DNA of 64,000 nt. Source: Allomyces macrogynus ATCC 38327. Taxonomy: Eukaryota > Blastocladiomycota > Blastocladiomycetes > Blastocladiales > Blastocladiaceae. The translations under genes were made by a program, and so were the position numbers. Position 1 is the stretch's first letter. Each line of letters starts with the position of its first letter. Positions 45,316 through 56,322 of this stretch are shown here, in pieces. Below the pieces are notes generated by a model that did not search any database, was not told where the DNA came from, and worked only from the letters and a program-made list of their open reading frames with translations. The stretch is from contig GG745351.1 of the NCBI GenBank assembly GCA_000151295.1, positions 830,283-894,282 on the forward strand, written 5' to 3'.

Positions 45316-47052
45316 ATGACCCTGCTCCCGCACTCCTCGTCGTCCAAGCGCGGCGAGTACGCGGCCGTTCCCGGCGGAAGCGTCGGCGGCCCCGGCTCCG
45401 CGGCCGCAACAGCCTCGCTCGCGGCCGCGACCGTCTCGGCACACGCGCGCGACTGGTACGCGCAGCTGCGCGCGCGGCGCCCACTGGCGCTTTTGCAACT
45501 CGTGCTCGCCGTCATGGCCGTGATTGGCACCGCCTACTGGATCCGCATCTGGGACAAGCCCGCGGCCTACCCAACCGTCACGCACCGGCTGCTCATGACT
45601 CCACCGACGGGCGCCTTCAGCTTTGCCGAGCGCGAGCCGGGCAACCTCGAACGCATCGCCAACGGGATCGCCCCGCGCGACCCGCCGCTCGCGCGCAAGC
45701 CCGGGCTCCTGGCGGTGCCCGTTGGCCTCAAGTCCAAGAAGGCGATGCGGCCCGTCTTGGAGCTGTTTGATAAGGAAGGATTCGACATTATTCTGTTCCA
45801 CTACGACGACGCGTCCTGGGCCGACGTGCCGGGCTACGACCGGTGGACGGCCGTGCGCGCATTGCGCCAGACCAAGTACTGGTACGCCAAGCGGTTCCTG
45901 ACGCCGCTCGTCGTTGACAATTACGACTACCTGTTCCTGTGGGACGACGACGTCGGCTTGCCCGACGGCTGGTCGCCGACCAAGTTCCTGCAACTGCTCA
46001 AGGACTATGACCTGCACGTCGCGCAACCTGCCCTGCTCAAGGGCCTCCGTGATAACTGGCAGCGCGACATTGTCAAGTTCCACAACACGTCGGCCGTGCG
46101 GTCAGGCGCGTCGATTGGCCGGTTCTCGAATTTCGTGGAAGTCATGTTCCCCGTCTTCTCGCGCGCCGCCTGGCCGTGCGCGTGGCGCCTTCTGCCCTTT
46201 GATGGCGTCTCATTCTGGGGCGTCGATAACGCGTGGTACCCCGTGTGCTCGGCGCACGGCATGTGCCGGTTCGCGATCATCGACGCGATGCCCGTCGAGC
46301 ACAACGACCTGCGGCTGCTCCAGCAGGACGTCGGCACCAACATGTACGAGATTGGCTACTACGAGCGGCTCATTCGCAACACGTGTGCCGCCATGAAGGC
46401 CGACGACGACCGCGAGGCCGCGGCCAAGCGCGCTGGCACCGTGCCCGCCGTGCCGCCGGCGTCGGAAATCCGGCCCAAGCAGGTCAACGTCTACGACGAC
46501 CCGGATACCCCGCCGCTGCCATCGGCCGACGACGCGGAAAAGGCTCGCGCCGCGAAACTCGCGCGCGACAAGGCGCTCGAGGACAAGGCGCGCAAGGAGC
46601 ACAAGACGGTCCCGGAACTTCTCGACGAGCTCGACGAGGCTGGGCTCGCGGCGCTCACCAGGGACGCCGACGCGGCCGCGGCCGCGGATTTGGCACTGCA
46701 AGTGGAGCCGTGGCGCGCGACGCCCGAGGTCCGCGCCGTCTGCAAGTACTGGGAAAAGACCGACTTCGCGTCCGGGTTCCAGGCGTTCTACTCGATTCGC
46801 CCGCTCACCAAGGCCGATAAGGAGAACCCGCTCACGTGCCCGGAACCCGAGTTTTGGCCCGAGGGCACCGTGAACTTGCCGTGGTGGGCCGACCAGCGGC
46901 AGTCGCCCACCGACGCGCGCAAGCATCCGCCGCCGCCGCGGACCGGGTATTGGCTGGCCCGCGACGAGGAGCTCGCGCGCGTGCGCGCGATCAAGCAGCG
47001 CGAGGTCGAGGAGCGGGCTAAGAATGGCGGCAAGTTCAAGGGGTCGTGGTAG
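45316..47052 (+). CDS. DUF707-family type II membrane protein, glycosyltransferase-like
   Basis: A single exon of 578 residues. A short cytosolic tail precedes a signal anchor at about residues 55-75 (LALLQLVLAVMAVIGTAYWI). The lumenal domain has the DUF707 blocks in order: LLAVPVGLKSKKAM, DIILFHYDDASWAD, RQTKYWYAKRFLTP, DYLFLWDDDVGLP, VAQPALLKG, EVMFPVFSRAAWPCAWRLLP, FWGVDNAWYPVC and AIIDAMPVEHND. The LWDDD motif looks like the DxD metal site of GT-A glycosyltransferases. DUF707 proteins are presumed Golgi glycosyltransferases but their reaction is unknown. A C-terminal extension of about 200 residues, partly charged helix and then WEKTDFASGFQAFYSIRP and Pro-rich sequence, is beyond the usual domain. 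The start was chosen at the ATG preceding the Ser-rich tail. Confidence 0.83.
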   Translation: MTLLPHSSSSKRGEYAAVPGGSVGGPGSAAATASLAAATVSAHARDWYAQLRARRPLALLQLVLAVMAVIGTAYWIRIWDKPAAYPTVTHRLLMTPPTGAFSFAEREPGNLERIANGIAPRDPPLARKPGLLAVPVGLKSKKAMRPVLELFDKEGFDIILFHYDDASWADVPGYDRWTAVRALRQTKYWYAKRFLTPLVVDNYDYLFLWDDDVGLPDGWSPTKFLQLLKDYDLHVAQPALLKGLRDNWQRDIVKFHNTSAVRSGASIGRFSNFVEVMFPVFSRAAWPCAWRLLPFDGVSFWGVDNAWYPVCSAHGMCRFAIIDAMPVEHNDLRLLQQDVGTNMYEIGYYERLIRNTCAAMKADDDREAAAKRAGTVPAVPPASEIRPKQVNVYDDPDTPPLPSADDAEKARAAKLARDKALEDKARKEHKTVPELLDELDEAGLAALTRDADAAAAADLALQVEPWRATPEVRAVCKYWEKTDFASGFQAFYSIRPLTKADKENPLTCPEPEFWPEGTVNLPWWADQRQSPTDARKHPPPPRTGYWLARDEELARVRAIKQREVEERAKNGGKFKGSW

Positions 47053-47708
47053 GCGGTTGGTTTTTGGTTTTGTTGGGTAGGCTCGGTTTTTTTTGGCGTT
47101 TTGGTGTGAGCTTGTGTTCCTGGTTACGGAGTAGGCGGCGCGCGCACGAAGGGCTCCGGCATCGGGCCCACCTGCCTTGGGACAGGCATACACATCAAAG
47201 CATCAAAGCATTTTTTTTCCTTCTGACATGACGGAACGCGAGCGAAACAGGCCGGCTCCTCAATAACAAGCCAGTCGCGTCTCGCGCTTGATATTTGATT
47301 CACACGTGCGCCTGAGGGACAAGACGAGCAACGAACGGGGCCGTTTTCTTCGCCATCGCTCCCCGAAAACTGTCCTCGAGCTGGTCGCGCTGGCCGCCAC
47401 GAGCCGCAGCAAACGACTCGCTGCAATCCGATCCGGCCCTGTTGCGAGCGCCCGGCCGTTCGTGCCGCCCTTTCCTTCCACCCGATCCCGCTGTTCCGCG
47501 CAACGTCGACGAGCTCGGTGCCCGTGCGAGAACAGGACATTGGACCACGGAGCAGTGCACCGCCCGGCACGACATCAGCTCATACTTGGTCAATTTCGAC
47601 GGTAGCAGCCCGTTCCTGTCCCGCCGCCAACCACCGCGGCCCCTCCGCGAGCCCCTGTTCGTTCATTGACGCGTTTCCAGCACCGATCGACCTCCTCGAC
47701 ACGCCGCC
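47053..47708. other. Intergenic region before the MAP4K-like kinase
   Basis: About 650 bases, beginning with T/G-rich 3' flank of the DUF707 gene and a poly-T stretch at 47210-47225. No gene was seen. Confidence 0.5.
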
Positions 47709-50700
47709 ATGAGTCCCGTTCCGTCTGGCGGCGCGGCCGTCGCGAGCTCGCCGCCCCCGCCCGGGTCGGACCTGTCGGCGCAGCAACTGTTTGCGAAAAT
47801 CGCCGGCAAAGAGGACCCGGAGGCCATCTTTGACGTGCTCGAGATCATTGGGTCCGGCAGGTACGCCATGTTGTCCATGGACTGTTGTGAACGGACCGTT
47901 GGCTCATTCATTGCGATTTGCGCGGGTAGTTATGGCGAAGTCTACAAGGTCGGTGCGCGCGCTCCATTCGTTCTTTCCGCCCGCGTTCTACCGCTCACGC
48001 CGCCCGTGTCGAATCGTGACAGGCCAAAGTGCGAAGCACCGGGCAGCTTGCGGCCGTCAAGCTCGTCAAGCTCGAACCGGGCGAGGACCTCGACGAGGTG
48101 CTCAACGAGGTCAACTTCCTCAAGTCGTGCAACCACGGCAATGTCGTGAGCTACCTCGGTAGCTACATGAAGCGCGGTAACGTCCGCGGCATGAAGACGA
48201 TCTGGGTGCGTTGCGCAACCGGTTTGTTCGAGCGGAGATAGACACGCACGACTGAGCAACTGGTTGTGTAGATTGCCATGGAACACTGCGGCGGCGGGAG
48301 TGTCGAGGCCGCGTACAAGAGTACGTTTGGTTCGCAGTGACCGTGGTGGTCCACGCGCAAACTGAAGCGCATTCGGGCGGCCATAGGTCTGCGCACGCCG
48401 CTCACGGAGACCGAGATTGCCGTGATTGTGCGCGAATGTCTCGTGGTACGCGCATGTCCCTTCCTCCCCTCGCACGATCCGGATTTCGCGTCCAACTCAC
48501 TCGGCTGCTGTGGACCAGGGTCTCGAGTTTCTGCACGGGTGCGGCAAGCTGCACCGCGACATCAAGTGTGGCAACATTCTCTTGACCGAGGACGGCCAAG
48601 TGAAGCTCGCCGACTTTGGCGTGTCGACGCAGATCACCAAGACGTTCTCGAAGCGGCACACGTTCATCGGGACGCCCTATTGGTACGCTCGACCCGTCGC
48701 TACGATAAGCGAACTCTGCTCTGACGCTCATTTGCTCTGACGCTCCTTTGCGATCCCACACAGGATGGCGCCTGAGGTGATCACGTCCGAGCAACAGGGC
48801 ACGAGCTACGACCACAAGGCCGACATTTGGTCATTAGGGTTCGTGAACACATTCTCCACCCACTCCCGCATCTTTTCAGCGCGCTCACCACCCCTTGCTC
48901 GTCCAGCATTACCGCCATCGAAATGGCCGAATGCGGACCGCCCATGTTCGACATGCACCCGATGCGCGTACTCTTCACGATCCCGAAAGCCGCACCCCCG
49001 ACCCTCCGCGACGCCAAATGGTCCGACGCGTTCCGCGACTACGTGCGGCTGTGCCTCAACAAGGACGCCGACGCGCGCCCGACCGCTGGATCCCTGCTCG
49101 CACACCCAATGTTCGCCGGTGTCGGCGGACCCGACGCGCGCGCCGTGATCGTCGACCTTATCGAACGCGCGCGCGAGGCCAAGCGGCTTCGGAACCGGCA
49201 GGCGATGGACGCGCGGAACGACGACGAGGAGGATGCGCAGGAGAGCGCGGCCGCCGGTGGAGGGGACGAGAGCGGGTCGGATGACGGCAACGAGGATGAC
49301 GACGATGAGGATGACGACGATGACGACGACCGCAACGCGACAGTCAAGCGCATCTCGACGGTGCGCGCGAGCGCACAGGCTCCGGCGGGTGCTGCCGCGG
49401 TAGTTGCAACTGCCGCGCCCGCACCAACCCGCCCAACGCCGTCGTCGCCGACGCCGACACCTGCTGCGCCCCTCGCGGTCCCTGCCGGTGCATCGTCGCC
49501 ATCGACCGCGGGCGTTGCGCGGTCCGGGTCCGCGCGCAGTTCCGGCGCCGCGTCCGAGAAATCGACCAACTACCGGCCAACGTTCCGCGCGGCGCGTGTG
49601 TGCCGGCTCGGCAAGCGCATCAATTGCGCCGATTTCCTCGGGACCGTGCTGTTATTGGGTGTCGACGACGGCCTGTTCGCGCTCGATACGGCCGACGGCG
49701 GCGCCGGCGCCAAGCTCATGCCGCTGTCAAACCGGCGGTACTTGCAAATCACGTGCGTCGAGGAGATTGGCACGATTATCTCGCGGTCGGGCAAGCACGA
49801 GATTGTGTGTTTGCACGAGGCGGCGTCGGGCCAGTTGTCGTTCAAGCGCAAGTTTGAGACGGAGACCAAGTTGAAGAAGATCAAGGAGACCAAAGGGTGC
49901 GATTTTTACCGTGTCGGCCGCACGCCCGCGGCGAATGGCGCGGGGACCGAGATTACGCTGTGCGTGTCGGTGCAGCAGACGGTGTGCTTGGTGCTCAAGT
50001 GGGTGAACGGGTACTTTGTGAAGTTACAGGTACGCTGTGTTGACTTGTTTTTCACCAGCCACGGCCCCTCACTTTTCGCCACGATACCATCTCTAGGAAG
50101 TGGAGCTCGCACAACCGATCCGAACGCTCGACTTGGTCGACGAGGCGCGCGTGTTTGTCGGCCACGACACGCAGTTCTCGGTCATGGACTTGGCCGCGCT
50201 CACGCTCGAGACGTTGGCCAACCCAATGGGCGAGGACAAGACGGGCGCGCCGATTCGTGCCGCTGCGTTTGGCGACCGCCAGTACATGCTGTGCTACCAG
50301 CGTACGTTGTTCTCCATTTTCTGTCGTCCCACAGCGAGCCATGTAACCGAAACGACTTGCCCACTTCGTAGAGTTCGGCTTCATCCTCGAAGCCACCACG
50401 CCCACCGACTCGACGGCCCCGCAACTCGTCCTGAAGCGCAAGTTGCCGTGGCGGCACCCAGTCCTCTTTGCCGAGCGGCTGGGCAACGACTACTTTGCCG
50501 CATGCTCGGCGTCGCTGCTCGATGTATGGCACGTGGCCGCCGCCAAGATCGTGCATATTTTCGAGACCAAAAAGGACCGCACACGCGGGATTTCGCTGCT
50601 GGCCGCGCGCGACGCGCCGCCGGGGCAACAGACCGTCCCCGGCGCGCCGGCAGGTGGGCGAGTATATTTGCTGAGCGATGAGGAAAAGGACGGCGAGCGC

Positions 50701-50736
50701 ACGTTCTCGGTGCTGTGTATTTCGCACGAGCAGTGA
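47709..50736 (+). CDS. GCK/MAP4K-type Ste20 kinase with CNH domain
   Basis: Ten exons: 47709-47860, 47930-47948, 48023-48205, 48272-48320, 48387-48445, 48519-48682, 48764-48838, 48907-50029, 50097-50301 and 50372-50736, giving about 797 residues with consistent phases. The kinase domain (about 40-300) shows [22 protein letters not shown] (catalytic Lys), [20 protein letters not shown] and GTPYWMAPEV. Exon 2 is only 19 nt and carries the glycine-loop Tyr. An acidic/Ser-rich linker follows (about 320-430, with long Asp/Glu runs). The C-terminus is a CNH (citron homology) beta-propeller starting near [18 protein letters not shown] and ending at the stop. Kinase plus CNH is the MAP4K/GCK arrangement; these kinases act upstream of MAPK modules and on the actin cortex. 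The exact subfamily (MAP4K1-3 or MINK/TNIK) is not decided. Confidence 0.92.
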
Positions 50737-51139
50737 GCGACCGGGTGGAGAAGGCAGGGTTGAGGGCGACTTGTCGGCTGGGCCGGAGCGCATGAACGCG
50801 GACTGGGGAGCGGACGGGCGAGATCGCGGTGGAGAGAATATACACGCGGGACTGGATTGGTTTGGGCTCGTATCGCGCGGGATTTGGTGCAAGTATTGGC
50901 TGTTGTCCGAGTCGCCGCGTCGATGTGGGGGCATGCCAACCAAGGTGTTGGGGCCAGAGAGAGCCAGAGTACAAATCGTGCCATTGCATTTTGCAAAAGA
51001 ATCGATGGACATGTGTCAAAATGCGATTAACCGCGAATGAACAATGATATACCCGTGGTGATGGTAAACCAACCATTCCCTCCTCCGTCTCTTCACACTC
51101 CATCGTTCATCGCCAATTTCGCCAAATCCGCCGCTGACA
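50737..51139. other. Intergenic region
   Basis: This lies between the kinase gene and the convergent LRR-like remnant. No gene or repeat was recognised. Confidence 0.4.
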
Positions 51140-51845
51140 AGGCGACCACCCCTTGGGCATAAAGCTGACCATGCGCACGTACGCCCGTGGCGCGCCCAGA
51201 TCCCCGCCAGCCAGAGGGTGAGTGTGGCGAAGAGCTGCGGGAACCGGAACGGGGGGTTGATGGCAGACAGTTCCACGAGCGGGTCGCGCGCGATCGCGTA
51301 TTGCGACCATTGGCCACTCTCCAACTTGAGCTCGCGCACAAATTTGGTGCGCTCAATATCCGCGACAATCGACCGCGTCGACGGCGGCAGGACGCGCACG
51401 ATGGACGCTACCTCGTGGTCCGTCAACCCGCGATCAAACTCGCACAGCCCCAGATGCTCGATCTTGCGTAGCCGAGTCGCGATCGCGTGCGTGAGCGCGC
51501 CCGTCCTCGGGCGCCATGCGCGTCGGGTGGTCCACGTCGACCTCGAACTCGAACCACAGAAACTCGAGGTGCGTGAGCGTCGCCGGCAGGCCTTGACCAG
51601 GGCTGGCCACCCGCGCGCGCCGGGCGGGCCCGTGAGCGCGAGCGATCGGAGCCGCGGCGGCATGTGCTGCGCAATCTCGACCGTGACGCCCGAGCTGATG
51701 TGGTTCGCGAGCTGCAGTTGCTGCAGCGTTCGTGATCCCCGGCAGGTACGCGACAACCGGAACGAGGGTCTCGGCGCACGCAAAGTAGATGTCGAGGTGC
51801 TGCAAGAGGGGTCGCAGCGCCGACGGCGTAGGAGAGGAAGAAAGC
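51140..51845 (-). pseudogene. Leucine-rich-repeat-like gene with three frame shifts
   Basis: Reading through single-base shifts, the minus strand gives LLQHLDIYFACAETLVPVVA, LPGITN then LQQLQLANHISSG, PPRLRSLALTGPPGARGW, GLPATLTHLEFLWFEFEV, ALTHAIATRLRKIEHLGL and SIVADIERTKFVRELKLE. The spacing of Leu resembles RI/F-box-type leucine-rich repeats. Shifts occur near 51735 (extra base after TN), 51600 (one G short in AAGG) and 51500 (one G extra in GGG). After AINPPFRFPQLFATLTLWLA no clear end is found, and no convincing start codon exists upstream. Either a decayed gene or a gene damaged by homopolymer base errors. No function is proposed. Confidence 0.55.
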
Positions 51846-52033
51846 GTGCGGGGATGATGCGCAGCGAGCTCGGTGACGGTGCTCTGCGTGACGCGTCTCG
51901 CACAACAACGATGCCGTCTCCTACCTTCCTTTTAACCGACTCGGCCCAAGTCACTTCTCAATTCGTCCGTGTCGCGCCGTAGAGGCTCTGTATGAACTTG
52001 CAGATCCGAACAACGGCTTTTAATCCCTGTTTC

Positions 52034-55000
52034 TTACCGCCGCGGCTTCTTGGCCTTTCGCGGCGCGTCGATCCCGGCCCTCGCCTCGCGTTCCGCCAAC
52101 CGCGCCTTCAACTCACGCGCCGACACAACGTCCTCATCCTCGGGCAACGCCACCACCCCCTGCATATCCTTCTCGACCACCCCCGCCACCTCCGACATCG
52201 GCGGCGGCCGCGTCCCCGCAGCCGCATCATGCGCGGCCCACTTATTCGCGAGCCACGGCTGCATGAGCGCAATCACGGGCTTCCCGTCGGGTGTACACGT
52301 CGCGATCACTCTGTCTTCGTCGGCCGGGTCCTCGGTGGGTGTGGGCACGCGCACTTTGGGCAACCACCGGCGCACGAGCGGCGGGAACGGCGGTGGGTCC
52401 GGGAATTCGAGCGCGCCGGCGGCACCGACCGAGTTGGCGCCGCCGGCGCCGTGCATGGCCTGCACGGCGCGGCGGTAGTACCCGACGTCGTCGCGGTACC
52501 ACAGGGTTGCGGGCACGGCGGTAGGGACGGTGCCGGGTAAGCCCATCCCGCGGAAACCGAAAAAGTCTTCACCGAGGAGACCAGTGAGGAAGTTGCCGCT
52601 ACATAGGGGCGGGTGGGTGGGTAAGGTGGGGAAGGGAGGGGTGCATTGGAATGCGGCGCGCGTACCCTGCGAATGCGTCTTCGAGCCCCTCCATGGGCAG
52701 GTCGTCGAGTCCTAGCCCGCTGTTGCCACCCTGCAAAGTGATGGAAATTAGAATTGAGTGAGCGAGTGAGGATGCCGGCGAAAAGACCATTCGCGTGCGA
52801 ACGTACCGTGACCAAATCCTTGTACTTGCTCTCCAGCCGGCGATTCAAATCCCCCAGCCGGTGCGACGCCTTGCAAATATCGACCGTCACATGGTCCTGA
52901 ACACGCGACCGGATCGAGNNNNNNNNNNNNNNNNNNNNNNNNNNNNNNNNNNNNNNNNNNNNNNNNNNNNNNNNNNNNNNNNNNNNNNNNNNNNNNNNNN
53001 NNNNNNNNNNNNNNNNNNGAGCAGCACCGTCTCGCCATCCAATTCGCGGCGCGGCGCATCGCTCGCCGGGTCGACGTGGTCGGGCCACTGATCAGCGAGC
53101 ACGCGCAGCGTCTCGCCAAGTTTCCCGAGACACACGACATACAAGTCGACAATTACCTGCAACGTCGTCGTGTGCGCCGCATCGATCCCGAGATGCCCAA
53201 GCAACAACATTATCGCGCGCTCGACGTGCGCGTGCGCCTGCCACTCGGTGCGAACCACCGGCGGGTCGTCGGGCGTTTCGGCGTCGTGTGCCGGTGCTGC
53301 GGCTGCGGCCGGGTGCGGCGGGTCCAAGGGCACGGCGTCACCGAGAAACTGCGCGCGGCGAGAGGGTGACGGGGACCGGCCGGACCGCGGCGCGTCGGCT
53401 GCGGGACCGGCCGCGGCAGGTGTCTCCGCCCCGGGCGCCGTGCGGCCGACACGAATGATCCCGTCTTCCTTGATTTCCGTGATTCGGTCGGCTACGTCGC
53501 GCAACTTCTTCCACGTGCGCATGCTCGCGCGGACGGCCGCGTGGGTTCGCGATACGGGCCGCGGCGCAAGGTCGTCAGGGTCAGCGTCGCTGAGACCCGT
53601 CTCAGATGGCGCCGATGTGGGAAGGTTGTTCGCGGGGGGATGCAGCATTGTGTCGGCGTGCGTGCCATCAGGTATCGGTGATGCGGGTGCCGGCTCCGCT
53701 GGTGGGGACGGCGGGAAGAAGTCCGGGTAGACGTTGGCGAGGATCGCGGCCTCCTCGTCGGTTAGCGTGGGGGTGCCGGCGAGCGGGATCGTCGGGACAG
53801 GGGTTTTCGTGTCCCATCGCACCGCAGGCTGCATAGAAAATTGCGCCTATTCAGGAAACGAGGGACAGTCAGGATGAATCAAAATCGCGATGCAATGAAG
53901 AACGCAACAAACGTACCCCGGGCGTGTCGAACGCAGGCTTGGCAGCCGGTTGCTGCTCAGCGACGGTCGGCGGCGGTGGTGGGTCCGTGTACCGGCGCAC
54001 CACGATATCCGGGATGGTCATAGCGAGCACCTCGGTCTGCTCCTTGAGCAGCGTGCCAAACGTGCGGTAGACGCTCTCCGGGTGCGAGTTGTAGGTCATG
54101 CAGTTGGTGTAGATCAAGTCGAGGTCCTTGAGAAAGTCGTTTTTGCTCTTGTACTCGAACTGCAGCATCTTGTTGCGCATCCGCGTAAAGTCCATAGGGT
54201 TCTTGATGACTGGTCACCGGAAACAGCGCGGTCAGGGGGAAGACAATCAGCGAGAACAGAAACATGACCACGGCGTACTCGTGTAGTAATCGGGCACGTC
54301 GCGCACCGATACCCTGTTGACAAAGGCCTTGAAGTCGGACTAGATGCGGGGGTTCGAAAAATTTGTCACCGCGTCAGAGGTGAAGAAAGCGAGGGGCGGT
54401 CGGGAACAACAGGGCGGTACCGACATTGGATCGGAGCGTGGTCAAGACGTGCTCGCACGCCTCATAGAGCTCCTCTTGGCCAATCCATTCGTTGCTGGCC
54501 CACTTGGAGTGGCCCTTTTTCGTATCGGACCGGAGCAGCGACAGAATCGGCTCGCTCTGGACATAGTCGAGCCCACGGTGCTTGGCCAAGGCGGCGAGGA
54601 GGTACTAGAACGCGGCCGCGTCGCGTCAGCAAGTAAAAATGATCGGGATCGACACGGCGTGCAGCGAGCCGCGCGTCATGAGAGATGCGGCGCGTACTTT
54701 GCAGCTGGGGCCGTTCGGGATGGTCAACTGGTGGACAAGGGAGATACGAGATCAGCAAACGCATCGAAAGTCGATTTCGCACAAGCAATTCGCGGCGTTG
54801 GCGGGGGGTCATGGTTGCTCACCGCGGCCGAAGTAGAGACCGCGATCAAGCGAATACGACGGCACCAAGTCGTAGAGAAGCGTACGGGTTCCAAGGTATC
54901 ATGATCCTAGTCAGAAAATGGCGCGTGAGTTGCAAATGATCCATTGTGTGGCCAATCGACGTTCGAGGTCACCGATTGGCCGTTATCAAGAACTGTTCTC

Positions 55001-55200
55001 GGCAATCCTATCAAACTGGATCAAAACATGATCCAACGCAAAATAATTTGGGCGGAAAATATTGATCCATGTATTGATTTAAGCGAGAACATTGATTGAT
55101 GACATACGGCGTCGGGTTCCTTGAGCGGGTCGTCGTCATAGTAGGGGAAGACCTCGATGGCCTTGTCGTCAAGAATCGTCCATGGGCGGTCGGTGGACAT
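52034..55200 (-). CDS. SPT7: SAGA subunit Spt7 (bromodomain and histone fold)
   Basis: Exons: 55200-55108, 54906-54823, 54727-54698, 54604-54425, 54339-54279, 54209-53917, 53828 into an N gap, gap to 52807, 52730-52666 and 52598-52034. Phases agree up to the gap. The bromodomain spans exons 4-6: DVPDYYTIIKNPMDFTRMRN, SKNDFLKDLDLIYTNCMTYN (acetyl-lysine Asn), SHPESVYR. After a Pro-rich linker, a Bromo-associated histone fold is seen (HVERAIMLLLGHLGIDAA, LQVIVDLYVVCLGKLGETLR). The C-terminus has NFLTGLLGEDFFGFRGMGLP, a fungal Spt7 mark. Spt7 pairs by its histone fold with Ada1/Taf10 and holds SAGA together. The N-terminal assignment of exons 1-3 rests on splice signals and phase. A 100-N gap removes part of the region after the histone fold. 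Confidence 0.85.
52919..53018. other. Assembly gap (100 N) inside SPT7
   Basis: Exactly 100 N, a standard placeholder for a gap of unknown size. The flanks do not overlap. The SPT7 frame differs on the two sides, which a wrong gap length would explain. Confidence 0.95.
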
Positions 55201-56322
55201 GATTGCAGCAAGAGGCGACCGTGTGGTGGCGATCGTCTTGGTGGTTGATTGAAATGATCGGATTGGTGGGGTGGTCGCGCGGCGACGAGAGAGAGTGAGC
55301 TCGAACTTGGAATGCTTCGAGCCTCGAAGCGTGCCGTCGCGAATACTGAGCGCAAAGAGCGTCTCGCACCCTGATCGACTGGGCACGTGCAATGAAACCG
55401 GTCACTGAGGTTTGTGGCAGGCCCTGAGCTTAATGTCTCGCACACTCTCCCCTTCGGTGAAAGCCGCCGGCCTCACCCGGCGTTCGACACATCTGCGAGA
55501 TGCGGTTCGTTGTCCCATTTTAGCGAGGCGATAGTCCCCGCAACAGAGTCTGAACCTGGGGTTTTCTGGGCTCGTTCTGGGGGTCGGTGCGGCTCGGGAA
55601 GGCTTCTGTGGCGCTTTCGTCAAAAATACGCAAGGATCAGCGTCATTTCAACGCTATTTGACGCAAATCACCTTGTGTCCTGCCAACGACGTCAGAGATT
55701 CGGCTGGCCGGCGTTGCGGGTCGGAAAAGCGGCGGACGAGCATTTCGTTCTCGGTTCATGCCAGATGCGTGCAAGGGGCGCGCGAAAACGGCAGCAAACC
55801 AAGAGGGGGAGAGGGGCTGCGGCACTGTCAGAAGTGGTCTGCGTGGGCCAAGTGTTTCCCTGCGGTGGGCAAAAGGGAAAATGAAAAAGAGTGGACCGCC
55901 GGTTGATCGCTCGCGGTGATTGAAGAAGTTGGAGGCCCGCCGCCATCTCCTGCGCTCGCTCTCCTCTGTCCTCCCGCCGTGCCCCTGGTCGACTCTCGCC
56001 AAGCTGCCCGCCACTGTGCTGCCGACGTTCCTGATTGTGGTGTGTGTCTGTTTGCTGTCGCTGCCGCCATGTCGTCGCCATGTTCAGCACCGAGCTGTCG
56101 TCCCTGAAGCTGCAGCCCATGATCTCGCGAAAATGCAGGCGCTGCAAGTGCAGCTAGCACCACGAGCATGATGCCAACTTGACGACAGTGGCAGCGACAA
56201 CGACGACGAGCACGACAACGGCGCTGCACTGTCGAAGGCATCAAATGCACCGCTGACCGTTCTCGGCACGCTTATCGCTCCTAGATCCCTCGTTGGTCGT
56301 TTGTTTGCCCTCCTCCGCCACC
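55201..56322. other. Divergent intergenic region (SPT7 / mitochondrial carrier)
   Basis: About 1.1 kb. Open frames in both directions are short or lack protein features. A C/T-rich leader directly precedes the carrier ATG (56280-56322). No repeat or RNA gene was recognised. Confidence 0.45.

Noticed and set aside
51140..51845. Programmed ribosomal frameshifting in the LRR-like gene
   Set aside because: Three shifts in mixed directions, with no slippery heptamer and structure; mutation or base error is simpler.
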